From NCBI GenBank assembly GCA_018262895.1, contig JADFDJ010000007.1:1-64000 (forward strand): 64,000 bases of DNA, given 5' to 3'. Below are positions 36,099-44,703 of this stretch, piece after piece. The DNA comes from Methanomassiliicoccus sp. Lineage in GTDB: Archaea > Thermoplasmatota > Thermoplasmata > Methanomassiliicoccales > Methanomassiliicoccaceae. Positions within the stretch are counted from its first letter, which is position 1; each line of letters opens with the position of its first letter. Under the pieces are notes generated by a model that was not told where the DNA came from, ran no database searches, and saw only the letters and a program-made list of their open reading frames with translations. A program made the position numbers and the translations under genes.

Positions 36099-36635
36099 TT
36101 AGCCGTCGATCTTAACCTTCCTCCCTCGCCGTTTCGGGGCCACCTTGTTCAGGGTGACCTCCAGGACGCCGTTCTTGTACGTCGCGGAGGTGGAATCGGG
36201 GTCGACGGCCGCCGGCAGCTCCAGCTGCTTGGAGAACTTGCGGTCCTCGCGGTCCACGGAGATGTCCAGGAGGCCATCCTCAACATTGAGCTGGATGTCC
36301 TCCTTGTCCACCCCCGGCAGCTCCACGATGACGCGGATACGCTCCTTCTCCTCGATGATATCTGTCAGCGGCTCCCGGATGCCCTCCACCTGGATGTTGT
36401 CGGGCGCGGTGTTGCCGAACTCGCTGATATGCGGTTTCCCGTCCGGACCCATGCGCATGGAGAACCCGTAGACGATGGGCTGGGTCACACTGGGATCGAT
36501 CTTCCCGCTCAGGAACCCGTCCATCAGGGCGTCCATCCGCCGCCGCATCTCCTCGAACTCCTCGTCGAAGTTGCCGAAGAGGTCGTCCCAGGAGGTCCGG
36601 CGTCCTTTCCTCTTGTCGTCAGCCATTGTCGTCAC
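36099..36635 (-). CDS. hsp20: Small heat shock protein Hsp20
   Basis: The alpha-crystallin domain is present (about residues 85-170): [20 protein letters not shown], then [15 protein letters not shown], followed by a C-terminal VKI that acts as the I-X-I-like tail. A variable N-terminal region rich in Glu/Arg/Met precedes it. It binds unfolding proteins without ATP. Its ATG overlaps the stop of the VAT gene (ATGA), so it is the second gene of a VAT-hsp20 operon, consistent with shared heat-stress control. Confidence 0.94.
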   Translation of the reverse strand: MTTMADDKRKGRRTSWDDLFGNFDEEFEEMRRRMDALMDGFLSGKIDPSVTQPIVYGFSMRMGPDGKPHISEFGNTAPDNIQVEGIREPLTDIIEEKERIRVIVELPGVDKEDIQLNVEDGLLDISVDREDRKFSKQLELPAAVDPDSTSATYKNGVLEVTLNKVAPKRRGRKVKIDG

Positions 36636-38827
36636 CTCACATACACGTAATCTTCCCTGATACGCGGCAGCTTCCCCAGGTCGGTCCTGGTCATGGGCTT
36701 GACCTTTTCCAGAGCCTGGTTGAAGGAGGCCATGGATATTTTGTGCTCCTTTATCTCCTCGGGGGACATATCCTTGCCCTTGGCCACCAGGGACCTTATG
36801 GTCAGCATCACCGCTTCGTTGGTGAGGGCGGCCAGGTCAGCTCCTGTATAGCTATCGGTCCTCTTTGCCAGCTCGTCCAGGTCAACGTCCTCGGCCAGGG
36901 GCTTCTTGGCCGTGTGGATGCGGAGGATCTGCTTCCTACCCTCAAGGTCCGGCGCGGGTATGGCAACCAGACGGTCGAAGCGACCGGGACGCAGCAGTGC
37001 CGGGTCCAGCATGTCAGGGCGGTTGGTGGCAGCGATTATCACCACGTTGTGCAGGCTCTGCAGCCCGTCGATCTCGGTGAGCATCTGGGAGATGACCCTC
37101 TCGGTGACATGGCTGTCGGCCTCCCCGCCCCTAACGGGAGCGATGGAGTCTATCTCATCCATGAAGATGATGCAGGGAGCGGCCTGCCGGGCCTTGCGGA
37201 ACGTTTCCCGAACGGCCTTCTCGGACTCTCCCACCCACTTGCTCAGGAACTCCGGCCCCTTTACATTGATGAAGTTGGCCTGGGACTCGGTGGCCACCGC
37301 CTTCGCCAGGAGGGTCTTGCCGGTCCCTGGAGGTCCATAAAGCAGCACTCCCTTGGGCGGGGTGGCGCTCATGTGCTCGAACACCGCCGCGTACTTCAGC
37401 GGCCACTCCACGGCCTCCTGCAGCTCCCTCTTGGCATCGCGAAGGCCGCCGATCTGGTCCCACTTGACGTTGGGGGTCTCCACGAAGACCTCCCTGAGGC
37501 TGGAGGGCTGCATCTCGCGCAGCGCGGCCAGGAAATCCTCCCTGGAGACCGTGAGCTTGTTGAGCACCTCCATGGGGATGGACTCCAGCTCCAGGTCCAG
37601 CTCGGGGAGTATCTGGCGCAGGGAGTGCATAGCCGCCTCCTTGGTCAGGGCGGAGAGGTCCGCTCCCACGTAGCCGTGGGTGAGGTCGGCCAGCTTCTCC
37701 AGGTCGACGTCCTTCTCCAGCGGCATGCCGCGGGTGTGGATCTGTAATATGTCCAAACGGCCCTCGCGGTTGGGCGGGTTGATCTCGATCTCCCGGTCGA
37801 ACCGTCCCGGCCTGCGGATGGCCGGGTCCAGGGCGTTAGGCCTGTTGGTGGCACCTATGACCACGACCTTACCGCGCGCCTCCAGCCCGTCCATGAGGGA
37901 CAGCAGCTGGGCCACGACCCTGCGCTCGGTCTCGCCGGTGACCTCCTCGCGCTTCGGCGCTATGGAATCGATCTCGTCGATGAAGATGATGGTCGGAGCG
38001 TTCTCCTGGGCCTGCTTGAATATTTCCCGCAGGCGCTCCTCGCTCTCGCCGTAGAACTTGGACATGATCTCCGGACCGCCGATGGTCACGAAGTTGGCGC
38101 TGGTCTCGCCTGCCACCGCCTTCGCCAGGAGGGTCTTGCCGGTCCCTGGAGGACCGTGTAGCAGGACGCCTTTGGGGGCCTCCACGCCCAGCCGCTCGAA
38201 GAGCTCGGGGTGCCTGAGGGGCAGCTCGATCATCTCCCTGACCCTCTTGACCTCCTCCCCCAGACCGCCGATGTCCTCGTATGTGACCTTAGGGATGTTG
38301 GACGTGCCCTCCTTTACAGGCTTCTCGCTGATCTTTACCTCGGTGGTCCGGTGGACCAGGACCGCATCCGAGGTAGGGGTGAACGATACCACTATGAGGT
38401 CGATCTTGCGCCCCATGACGTTGATCTGGATGACATCGCCCCGGGTGACCGCGCGTCCTTCCAGGCTCTGGCTGAGGAACTCCTCCCCCCCCATGATGCG
38501 CAGGGACTCGGTCGGCGCGAAGGATATCTTACGGGCCTCCTTGACAGTGACCTTCCTGATGGCGACCTTCTCGTCGATGCTGGCCTGAGCATTGCGGCGG
38601 ATGGTGCCATCGATCCTGATGACACCGCGGTTGGCGTCCTCGGGATAACCCGGCCAGACGATGGCCACCGTCCTCTTCTTGCCTTCGATCTGGATAACAT
38701 CGCCTGCCGTGATGCTCAGGATCTCCATGACCGCGGGGTCGACACGAGCGATACCGCGCTCGGCGTCCTTGGACTTGGCCTCGGCGACCTTCAATACTTT
38801 CTCCGATGACTCCATTCCTTTTACCAT
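36632..38827 (-). CDS. Cdc48/VAT AAA+ ATPase
   Basis: The 731-residue protein has an N domain (about residues 1-180: double-psi barrel plus beta clam) and two AAA+ modules. Walker A GPPGTGKT occurs at 225-232 and again near residue 500, with Walker B FIDEID and FMDEID and the SRH motifs [10 protein letters not shown] and [10 protein letters not shown]. It unfolds substrates for the proteasome or releases complexes. The C-terminus ends DYVYVR, which is close to, but not exactly, the HbYX motif that opens the proteasome gate. ATG 38827 is used; ATG 38815 ([10 protein letters not shown]) is the alternative. Confidence 0.96.
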   Translation of the reverse strand: MVKGMESSEKVLKVAEAKSKDAERGIARVDPAVMEILSITAGDVIQIEGKKRTVAIVWPGYPEDANRGVIRIDGTIRRNAQASIDEKVAIRKVTVKEARKISFAPTESLRIMGGEEFLSQSLEGRAVTRGDVIQINVMGRKIDLIVVSFTPTSDAVLVHRTTEVKISEKPVKEGTSNIPKVTYEDIGGLGEEVKRVREMIELPLRHPELFERLGVEAPKGVLLHGPPGTGKTLLAKAVAGETSANFVTIGGPEIMSKFYGESEERLREIFKQAQENAPTIIFIDEIDSIAPKREEVTGETERRVVAQLLSLMDGLEARGKVVVIGATNRPNALDPAIRRPGRFDREIEINPPNREGRLDILQIHTRGMPLEKDVDLEKLADLTHGYVGADLSALTKEAAMHSLRQILPELDLELESIPMEVLNKLTVSREDFLAALREMQPSSLREVFVETPNVKWDQIGGLRDAKRELQEAVEWPLKYAAVFEHMSATPPKGVLLYGPPGTGKTLLAKAVATESQANFINVKGPEFLSKWVGESEKAVRETFRKARQAAPCIIFMDEIDSIAPVRGGEADSHVTERVISQMLTEIDGLQSLHNVVIIAATNRPDMLDPALLRPGRFDRLVAIPAPDLEGRKQILRIHTAKKPLAEDVDLDELAKRTDSYTGADLAALTNEAVMLTIRSLVAKGKDMSPEEIKEHKISMASFNQALEKVKPMTRTDLGKLPRIREDYVYVR

Positions 38828-38837
38828 CCCATATCTA

Positions 38838-38854
38838 ATACCTTGAACTTATTC
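38838..38854. promoter_or_regulatory. Dyad in the VAT-hsp20 promoter
   Basis: AATACCTTGAACTTATT is an imperfect palindrome (six of eight base pairs) centred on TTGAA, 11 bases upstream of the VAT start. On the + strand its central TACCTTGAACTTAT agrees with the minus-strand reading of the Phr-like gene's palindrome (TAACTTGAAGTTAA) at 11 of 14 positions. It is therefore a candidate site for the same regulator. Confidence 0.45.
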
Positions 38855-38856
38855 AT

Positions 38857-39024
38857 CTAATGTGCGCTCCATACATCCCATGTTTCTGGATGCATCTCGC
38901 AACCGCTCGTATAGACACTAGGGTCTGTCCATGCGTGGGCGTTCCTCTCGGGACCGTCCAGCGGCTTCCACTTCCGCTTCGGGACCGGCGTGCGCTCCCT
39001 CTCGGGTACATCGGGGTTCATCAT
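38857..39024 (-). CDS. Small 55-residue protein of unknown function
   Basis: Two adjacent ATG codons (39024 and 39021) follow a GGAGG Shine-Dalgarno, and a TATATATAGA promoter lies about 60 bases upstream on this strand. The product begins MMNPDVPERERTPVPKRKW and ends with an aromatic- and His-rich tail with one Cys (TSGCEMHPETWDVWSAH). It has no similarity I can name. The strong ribosome binding site, promoter and palindromic leader argue that it is expressed, just upstream of VAT. Confidence 0.5.
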   Translation of the reverse strand: MMNPDVPERERTPVPKRKWKPLDGPERNAHAWTDPSVYTSGCEMHPETWDVWSAH

Positions 39025-39037
39025 GCCTCCAACTAAG

Positions 39038-39058
39038 TAGACAACTGCACGTTGTCTA
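39038..39058. promoter_or_regulatory. Perfect 8-bp inverted repeat before the small ORF
   Basis: TAGACAAC-TGCAC-GTTGTCTA lies in the predicted 5' leader or promoter of the 55-residue gene, 14 bases from its start. It may be an operator or a leader hairpin. Its sequence differs from the TTSAA-centred palindromes of the Phr-like site, so a different regulator is implied. Confidence 0.5.
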
Positions 39059-39091
39059 GTAGTTGTACATGATTGCACTTCTATATATACT

Positions 39092-39391
39092 TTATCCCTG
39101 CTTGCGCTCGAACTCCCTCAACTTCTCCCTCGCCCTGGCCTCCAGCTCGTGGAGCTCCGCCCGGACCTTGGGAATGTCCTGCCTGACCTGCCCCATGACA
39201 TCAGAGGCCAGGCGCTTGATCTCCTCTGTATTGCCCTTGGTCTCCTGGGATATGTTGGTGATGAGCTCCTTAGAGGTCTTCTCCATGGCGTTCATGGTCT
39301 TGTCCAGCATATGACCGGCCTCCTTGGCCATGCTGATCATCTGCTCCACATACCTCTCTACCATCTTTTTCGGGTCCACGTTATCGCTCAT
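39092..39391 (-). CDS. Coiled-coil protein in the Phr-like operon
   Basis: This highly charged 99-residue protein is almost entirely predicted helix (VERYVEQMISMAKEAGHMLDKTMNAMEKTSKELI, then IKRLASDVMGQVRQDI and ELEARAREKLREFERKQG). Amphipathic repeats give it a phasin- or apolipoprotein-like look. It begins one base after the upstream regulator gene ends and is surely its operon partner. I recognise no family. A chaperone-adaptor or membrane-associated stress protein is plausible but unproven. Confidence 0.7.
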   Translation of the reverse strand: MSDNVDPKKMVERYVEQMISMAKEAGHMLDKTMNAMEKTSKELITNISQETKGNTEEIKRLASDVMGQVRQDIPKVRAELHELEARAREKLREFERKQG

Positions 39392-39392
39392 A

Positions 39393-40007
39393 TCATTCCT
39401 CCAGCCATTGTCGCAGGTATCGTGATATGACCTCGTCCTTTACGGACAGCTCCTGAAGGATCAGCTTTGGATCGAGGTCCGTGCGGTTGATGAACTCGTA
39501 CATCGCCTTCCGGAGCCGATAGTCTGGCTGCTCGGCCATGAGGTGGGCGACCTCATCCATGGTCCTTTCCTTCTCTTCTATTAGCTCCTCCCTCTTCTTC
39601 TGCAGGTAAAGCAGCTTACGGTCGATATCGGCCATTCTCGCCCTAAGCTCCCCGATCCTGTTGTCAGGTTCCTTGGCATCGACCCCCCCCTCGGCGGTCA
39701 AGGCCACATGCTCCCTCTTCACCAGCTTGGCGTTGAATATGTTCGGCCCTACGTCGACCACGATCGTGAAGTTGACCGCGGGATAGTACTTATTCCGCAT
39801 GGGGCCCCCCAGGTCGCTCTCCTCCCGGTACCTCTTCACCAGGCCCTGGGCCTCAAGGACCTTCAAGTGCTTGATTACCGCCTGCTGGGTCATTCCCAGC
39901 TCCTTGGAGAGCTGTAGGGGGTAGTGAGGCTCTCTTACCAGAGCCTCCAGTATCCTTCTGCGAGCGGGGTTCTCGATAACGGAGAGGAGGGCGTCAAGCT
40001 CCACCAT
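39393..40007 (-). CDS. Phr-like winged-helix heat-shock regulator
   Basis: The 204-residue protein has an N-terminal winged helix (LDALLSVIENPARRRILEALVREPHYPLQLSKELGMTQQAVIKHLKVLEAQGLVKRY). A linker with MRNKYYPAV and a long C-terminal coiled coil (IGELRARMADIDRKLLYLQKKREELIEEKERTM) follow. Length and order match Phr, the heat-shock repressor of Pyrococcus that controls hsp20, an AAA+ ATPase gene and itself. The start at 40007 has a GAGGTGAG Shine-Dalgarno. The VAT-hsp20 operon about 0.6 kb downstream on the same strand supports this role. Confidence 0.78.
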   Translation of the reverse strand: MVELDALLSVIENPARRRILEALVREPHYPLQLSKELGMTQQAVIKHLKVLEAQGLVKRYREESDLGGPMRNKYYPAVNFTIVVDVGPNIFNAKLVKREHVALTAEGGVDAKEPDNRIGELRARMADIDRKLLYLQKKREELIEEKERTMDEVAHLMAEQPDYRLRKAMYEFINRTDLDPKLILQELSVKDEVISRYLRQWLEE

Positions 40008-40023
40008 TCGTCTCACCTCATTA

Positions 40024-40046
40024 GTTATTAACTTCAAGTTAACAAC
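40024..40046. promoter_or_regulatory. Palindrome at the start of the Phr-like transcript
   Basis: GTTATTAACTT-C-AAGTTAACAAC pairs 10 of 11 bases and sits 17 bases before the ATG, where a TATA element (GCTTATTTAC, 40066-40075 on the minus strand) predicts the transcription start. This position is right for auto-repression. Phr is known to repress its own promoter at such a site. Confidence 0.6.
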
Positions 40047-40065
40047 ATCATATTATCGTTCAATT

Positions 40066-40075
40066 GTAAATAAGC
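40066..40075 (-). promoter_or_regulatory. TATA box of the Phr-like operon
   Basis: GCTTATTTAC on the minus strand places the transcription start near 40043, within the palindrome at 40024-40046. Confidence 0.45.
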
Positions 40076-40210
40076 TATCCCCAAATCTGCAGAGGAAAGG
40101 AACTATCATGAACCCAATGGCCGGATAGGACCGGCCTTCAAGCCTAATCCTTGTTAAGATCTCATCATGAGAGGGCAGTGCCGTCGACCACGGTACCCGG
40201 CGTTTGGAAA

Positions 40211-40221
40211 GGATTAATACC
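40211..40221 (+). promoter_or_regulatory. TATA box of endA
   Basis: GGATTAATACC is centred about 28 bases before the ATG at 40244 and points to a leaderless transcript, deciding against upstream in-frame starts. Confidence 0.45.
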
Positions 40222-40243
40222 CAGGGGGGTTTCTGCCAGATAT

Positions 40244-41299
40244 ATGCCCGGGGAGCTGGTTAAGGACAGCGTGATCATCAGGGACCCCACGGAAGCGAGC
40301 CAGATCTACAATAAGGGGTTCTACGGCTATCCGCTGTCGGGTGGCGGCCTGGAGATGGACCTTATGGAGGCCATCTACCTCGTGGAGAGCGCCCGCCTGG
40401 AAGTGATCAGGGAAGATGAGCCCATATCCCTGGAGCGGCTGGTGGCGTCGGCCTCCTCCGCCCACCGGGACTTCGAGATCAAGTACATCGTCTACCGGGA
40501 CCTGCGATCCCGGGGTTATCTTGTCAAGCCGGCGGGGGAGGAGTTCGACTTCCGGGTCTTCCCCCGTGGAGGGACGCCCAACAGCAGCCACACCAAGAAC
40601 TGGGTCTCGGCCATCTCCGAGCGCTCGGTGTTCAGGATCGCCCCCTTCATGGAAGGAATGAGCCGCTCGGAGCGCACGCGGAAGGAGCTCCTGATCGCCA
40701 TCGTGGACGAGGAGGGGGACATAACCTACTACCATGCCGACCGCAGCGAGCCCAAGGGCGTGGCCGATATGTCCTGGGAGGGGCCGCCGGTCAGGGCTGC
40801 GATGCTCGAGGACCGGGTGATGATATTCGAGGAGGCCTCCGCCCAGCGCATATACGACCACGGCTTCTTCGGTAAGAGGCTAGGCAAGGTACTGCAACTC
40901 TCACTGATCGAGGCCGCGTACCTCATGGAGCAGGGCCGCCTGGAGGTATCGACGATAGTATCCGGCAGGAAGGTCCCTCTGGACAGGTTCAAAAAGCGGG
41001 CGTTGAAGTTCCAGCAGGACTTCGACCTCCGGCTCAGGGCGTACAACGACCTGCGCTCCCGCCGCCTGGTGGTCAAGACCGGCTTCAAGTACGGGTCCCA
41101 CTTCCGAGTGTACGAGGACGACCCCGGGAGGTCCCATGCACGCTGGCTGGTGCATGCTGTACCCGAAGACTATGAGACCATCTGGCCGGAGATGTCCCGC
41201 GCGGTCCGTCTGGCCCACGGAGTGAAGAAGGAAATACTGTTCGCCTGGGTAAGGGAGGACGAGACCGAGTACATGCGGCTGTCCAGGGTCCGGCCGTAA
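40244..41299 (+). CDS. endA: tRNA-intron endonuclease
   Basis: The 351-residue protein consists of two tandem copies of the tRNA-splicing endonuclease fold. Each has the IYNKGFYG / IYDHGFFG motif and the LMEAIYLVE / LIEAAYLME segment. The second copy is catalytic: Tyr and His in KYGSHFRVY and HARWLVHAV, and Lys in GVKKEILFAWV. This two-repeat form assembles as a homodimer. It cleaves bulge-helix-bulge introns of tRNA. The start is set by homology at ATG 40244 and by the promoter. Confidence 0.93.
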   Translation: MPGELVKDSVIIRDPTEASQIYNKGFYGYPLSGGGLEMDLMEAIYLVESARLEVIREDEPISLERLVASASSAHRDFEIKYIVYRDLRSRGYLVKPAGEEFDFRVFPRGGTPNSSHTKNWVSAISERSVFRIAPFMEGMSRSERTRKELLIAIVDEEGDITYYHADRSEPKGVADMSWEGPPVRAAMLEDRVMIFEEASAQRIYDHGFFGKRLGKVLQLSLIEAAYLMEQGRLEVSTIVSGRKVPLDRFKKRALKFQQDFDLRLRAYNDLRSRRLVVKTGFKYGSHFRVYEDDPGRSHARWLVHAVPEDYETIWPEMSRAVRLAHGVKKEILFAWVREDETEYMRLSRVRP

Positions 41300-41355
41300 G
41301 CAAATCGGGGTTTAAAAGTAAGTAGCTAGATAAGATTATAAAAAAGGGTTTGAGT

Positions 41356-42288
41356 TCAAAGCTGGATCTCGATGCCCAGCTTCTCCGTCAGCTCCTTGTA
41401 GCGGTTCCTGATGGTGACCTCTGTGACCCCCGCTATGTCGGCGACCTCCCTCTGCGTCCTGCGCTCGTTGCACAGGATGGAGGCGATGTAGATGGCAGCG
41501 GCGGCGACGCCAGTGGGGCCGCGTCCTGAGGTCAGCTCCTTCTTGGCCGCATCCTTGAGAATCTCCGCGGCCTTGGACTGCACCTCACCGGTGAGCTTCA
41601 GCTCCGAGCAGAACCTCTGCACGTAGTCCTGCGGCCGGGTGGGCATGAGCTTGAGCTTCAGCTCGCGTGTCATGAACCGGTAGGTACGGCCGATCTCCTT
41701 TCTTCCCACGCGGGAGGAGTTGGCCACCTCATCAAGGGTCCTGGGGACGTTGCACTGGCGGCAGGCTGCGTACAGGGACGCGGCGACCACGCCCTCGATG
41801 CTGCGGCCGCGGATGAGGTTCTTGTTGACCGCCTTGCGGTACACCATGGCCGCGGTCTCGCGCACGTTCCGGGGCAATCCCATGGCCGAGGCCATCCTGT
41901 CCAGCTCCGACAGGGCGAAGGCGAGGTTGCGCTCCGTGGCGTTGGACACTCTGATCCTTCGCTGCCACTTGCGGAGACGGTATAGCTGGGCCCGGTTCCT
42001 GGTCGGGATGCTCTTCCCGTAGCTGTCCTTGTTCTTCCAGGATATCTCCGTGGAGAGACCCTTGTCATGAATGGTATAGGTCATGGGCGCGCCGGTCCTG
42101 GCGCGTTTCTCCCCCTGCTCTACGTCGAAGGCCCTCCACTCCGGTCCTTGGTCGATGAACTGGTCGTCCAGGACAAGACCGCAATCTTCACAGATAAGCT
42201 CGCCCCTCTCGTAATCTCTCACAAGGTGCTTTCCGCCGCACTCAGGGCATTTCTCAATCTCTTCGGTCCCTTCTCTTACCTTTGTCAT
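41356..42288 (-). CDS. tfb: Transcription initiation factor TFB
   Basis: The N-terminal zinc ribbon is CPECGG...CEDCGL (about residues 14-35). A B-reader/linker follows ([24 protein letters not shown]), then two cyclin repeats (about 115-205 and 210-305: LGIEIQL at the end). This is the archaeal TFIIB homolog that bridges TBP-DNA and RNA polymerase. The gene overlaps the 3' end of gar1 by 35 bases, a common archaeal arrangement. Only one TFB is seen in this window. Confidence 0.96.
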   Translation of the reverse strand: MTKVREGTEEIEKCPECGGKHLVRDYERGELICEDCGLVLDDQFIDQGPEWRAFDVEQGEKRARTGAPMTYTIHDKGLSTEISWKNKDSYGKSIPTRNRAQLYRLRKWQRRIRVSNATERNLAFALSELDRMASAMGLPRNVRETAAMVYRKAVNKNLIRGRSIEGVVAASLYAACRQCNVPRTLDEVANSSRVGRKEIGRTYRFMTRELKLKLMPTRPQDYVQRFCSELKLTGEVQSKAAEILKDAAKKELTSGRGPTGVAAAAIYIASILCNERRTQREVADIAGVTEVTIRNRYKELTEKLGIEIQL

Positions 42289-42523
42289 ATCTTGTGGCCT
42301 CCTCGACGTAGACCTGCTTCCCCACTGCTGCTAGCAGGTTGCTTCGTCCTACCGGCTCGACCATGATGTACGGTGAGTCCACTGGACCGAAGACCCTTCG
42401 GATGTAGCCTAATGGCTTGTTCCTGTTGTCCACGATCCTGTCCCGGGAACCGGGCGCGAAAGTTCCTCTGACAATGAGCTTGCCATCAAAACCTATTTCC
42501 TGTATTACACCCAAAAGCTTCAT
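42254..42523 (-). CDS. gar1: H/ACA RNP protein Gar1
   Basis: An 89-residue beta-barrel protein ([20 protein letters not shown], then [19 protein letters not shown]) with a basic tail (KGKRRDRRD). Gar1 supports the Cbf5-Nop10-L7Ae complex that makes rRNA pseudouridines. The ATG at 42523 was used, with a two-codon longer alternative at 42529. It is the first gene of a gar1-tfb operon and its 3' end overlaps tfb. Confidence 0.93.
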   Translation of the reverse strand: MKLLGVIQEIGFDGKLIVRGTFAPGSRDRIVDNRNKPLGYIRRVFGPVDSPYIMVEPVGRSNLLAAVGKQVYVEEATRYDKGKRRDRRD

Positions 42524-42564
42524 ACACACCAGGGGGTCTGAAGACCGGTATGTTCAAGTACAAT

Positions 42565-42583
42565 GATTAATTAGTATTTAATC
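42565..42583. promoter_or_regulatory. Promoter region of gar1-tfb with inverted repeat
   Basis: GATTAA-TTAGTAT-TTAATC is a six-base inverted repeat. The minus-strand AT-rich sequence within it works as a TATA box some 50 bases before the gar1 start, leaving a leader of about 25-30 bases. The second promoter of this divergent region (ACATATTTATTTT, about 42595-42607) faces the phosphopantothenate synthetase gene. Confidence 0.4.
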
Positions 42584-42686
42584 CTACCGATAGACATATT
42601 TATTTTTCGTCTCCCCCATCATAAATGATAATCTCGTACGCTCCAATACCAATAATGATTTGTTCACCCTCGGTCATGCTCGCACC

Positions 42687-43433
42687 ATGGAGATTTCCCC
42701 GGACCATCCCCGCTATCGTTCTCTGGTGATCAGGGAGAGGATGTCGGACCTGGTGAAAGAGGGGGTCGTAGCACCCACTGGCCTAATCGCCCATGGGCGC
42801 GGCGAGGCCTTCGACTACCTCCTCGGAGAGAGGACCACTGACAATGCCCTGTTGGCGGAACGCACGGCGGCGGCATACCTGCTGGAAGCGAGACATCCGG
42901 TGATAACCGTCAACGGCAACGCCGCCGGGCTGTGCGCCGAGGGATTGCTGTCGCTGGCCCGCGCCGTCCCCGCCAAGGTGGAGGTCAACCTATTCCATCG
43001 GAGCCCGGAGAGGGTGGAGAGGGTGGTCTCCTACCTGGAGCGGGTGGGCGGGCAGGAAGTCCTAGGCCGGGTGCAGTCCTCCAGGCTGGAAGGCATAGCC
43101 TCGGACCGGGCGATGTGCTGCACCGAGGGCATCTATGAGGCGGACGTGGTGCTCATCCCCCTCGAGGACGGGGACCGTGCGGGAGCGCTGGTCAGGGCCG
43201 GGAAGAAGGTCCTGGCGATCGATCTCAACCCCCTATCCCGAACATCCCTGGAATCACATGTCGCGGTGGTCGACGAGCTCACCCGCGCGGTGCCCAACAT
43301 CGAGCGGGCGGTGAAGGAGCTGAGGGACGACGTCCCGGAGAGGAGGAGGCTGATCGCGGAGTTTGACAACGTTCTCAACCTCCGCCTATCCAGGAAGCAC
43401 ATGTGCCAGCTATTGGAAGGCGAAATGAGATAA
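42687..43433 (+). CDS. 4-phosphopantoate--beta-alanine ligase
   Basis: This is the archaeal phosphopantothenate synthetase (COG1701 type), which joins phosphopantoate and beta-alanine on the way to coenzyme A and replaces bacterial PanC. Recognisable segments are ISPDHPRYRSL at the start, HGRGEAFDYLLGE, VNGNAAGLCAEGL and VLAIDLNPLSRTS. The 248-residue length is usual. ATG 42687 matches the family start; an in-frame ATG/GTG-like start at 42660 would add nine residues. Confidence 0.9.
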   Translation: MEISPDHPRYRSLVIRERMSDLVKEGVVAPTGLIAHGRGEAFDYLLGERTTDNALLAERTAAAYLLEARHPVITVNGNAAGLCAEGLLSLARAVPAKVEVNLFHRSPERVERVVSYLERVGGQEVLGRVQSSRLEGIASDRAMCCTEGIYEADVVLIPLEDGDRAGALVRAGKKVLAIDLNPLSRTSLESHVAVVDELTRAVPNIERAVKELRDDVPERRRLIAEFDNVLNLRLSRKHMCQLLEGEMR

Positions 43434-43464
43434 AGGGGCTCCCCGTTCCTCGGAACTGAGTATC

Positions 43465-44703
43465 ATGGACGAGCTCATCGACAAGGGAGTCAGGCGGCTG
43501 GAGTGGGCACGCGCGCACATGGGCGTGCTCCGGGCCATAAGGGAGCGCCTGGTCGAGGATCGAACACTGAAAGGGGTCAAGGTCGCCATGGCCTTGCATG
43601 TGGAGGCCAAGACCGGGATCCTTGCGCTGACCCTCGCCGAGGCGGGGGCCGATGTCCGCCTTGCCAGCTGCAATCCCCTTTCGACCGACGACTCCGTTTC
43701 CGTGGCCCTCAGGAAGCACTACGGTCTGGACACATATGCCAAGAAGGGCGAGAGCAACGAGGAGTACTATGCCAACCTCAACGCCGTCCTGGACATCAGG
43801 CCGGACTACGTCATCGACGATGGTGCGGACCTCATAACCATACTGCACACCAACAGAAGGGACCTCCTGGGGAACGTCAAGGGAGGGAACGAGGAGACCA
43901 CCACGGGGGTGGTGCGCCTGCGCGCCATGGCCGCCGAGGGCAAGCTGGAGTTCCCTGTTATTTCTGTCAACGACGCGCACATGAAGTTCATGTTCGACAA
44001 CCGCTACGGCACCGGGCAGTCCACTTTCGATGGGTTCATGAACGCCACCAACCTGCTCATCGCCGGCAAGCGCATGGTGGTCGCTGGCTACGGCTGGTGC
44101 GGAAGGGGGATAGCCATGAGGGCCAAGGGCATGGGCGCCAACGTCATCGTGACGGAGATAGACCCGGTCAGGGCCATCGAGGCGAAGATGGACGGGTTCG
44201 AGGTCATGCCTATGCTCGATGCTGCCAGGATCGCGGACATAATCATCACCGCCTCCGGCAACAAGGACATCGTCCGAAGGGAGCACCTGGAGGTCCTAAA
44301 GGACGGGTGCGTCCTGGGCAACTCCGGCCATTTCGACAACGAGATCTCCAAGACCGCCTTGGAGGCGCTCTCCGGCCCACCCCTCAGGGTGCGGGAGTCG
44401 GTGGACCAGTACACCTTCAGGGACGGTCGTCATGCCTACCTGATCGCCGAGGGCCGGCTGATGAACCTCGCCGCCGGGCAGGGACATCCCGTGGAGATCA
44501 TGGACATGAGCTTTGCCATCCAGGCCTTGTCCCTGGAGCACCTGGTTAGGAACCACGCAACGCTCCAGCCTAAGGTCTACAACGTCCCTGAGGAGCTCGA
44601 CCAGATAGTCGCCAGGACAAAGCTCGAGGTCATGGGGGTCAGGATCGACGAGCTGACGGCGGAGCAGAGGAAGTATCTCCAGGGATGGCAAGAGGGCACA
44701 TGA
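43465..44703 (+). CDS. ahcY: Adenosylhomocysteinase
   Basis: S-adenosylhomocysteine hydrolase splits the methylation by-product into adenosine and homocysteine. The NAD-binding glycine motif GYGWCGRGIAMRAKGMGANV, the catalytic HVEAKTGILALTLAEAGADV and the GNSGHFDNEI segment are intact. At 412 residues it is the shorter archaeal type. Its stop overlaps the start of the next kinase gene (ATGA). Confidence 0.95.
   Translation: MDELIDKGVRRLEWARAHMGVLRAIRERLVEDRTLKGVKVAMALHVEAKTGILALTLAEAGADVRLASCNPLSTDDSVSVALRKHYGLDTYAKKGESNEEYYANLNAVLDIRPDYVIDDGADLITILHTNRRDLLGNVKGGNEETTTGVVRLRAMAAEGKLEFPVISVNDAHMKFMFDNRYGTGQSTFDGFMNATNLLIAGKRMVVAGYGWCGRGIAMRAKGMGANVIVTEIDPVRAIEAKMDGFEVMPMLDAARIADIIITASGNKDIVRREHLEVLKDGCVLGNSGHFDNEISKTALEALSGPPLRVRESVDQYTFRDGRHAYLIAEGRLMNLAAGQGHPVEIMDMSFAIQALSLEHLVRNHATLQPKVYNVPEELDQIVARTKLEVMGVRIDELTAEQRKYLQGWQEGT

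Noticed and set aside
38806-38827. Strict HbYX proteasome motif at the C-terminus of VAT
   Set aside because: The end is DYVYVR; tyrosine is third from the end, not second, so a canonical motif is not present.
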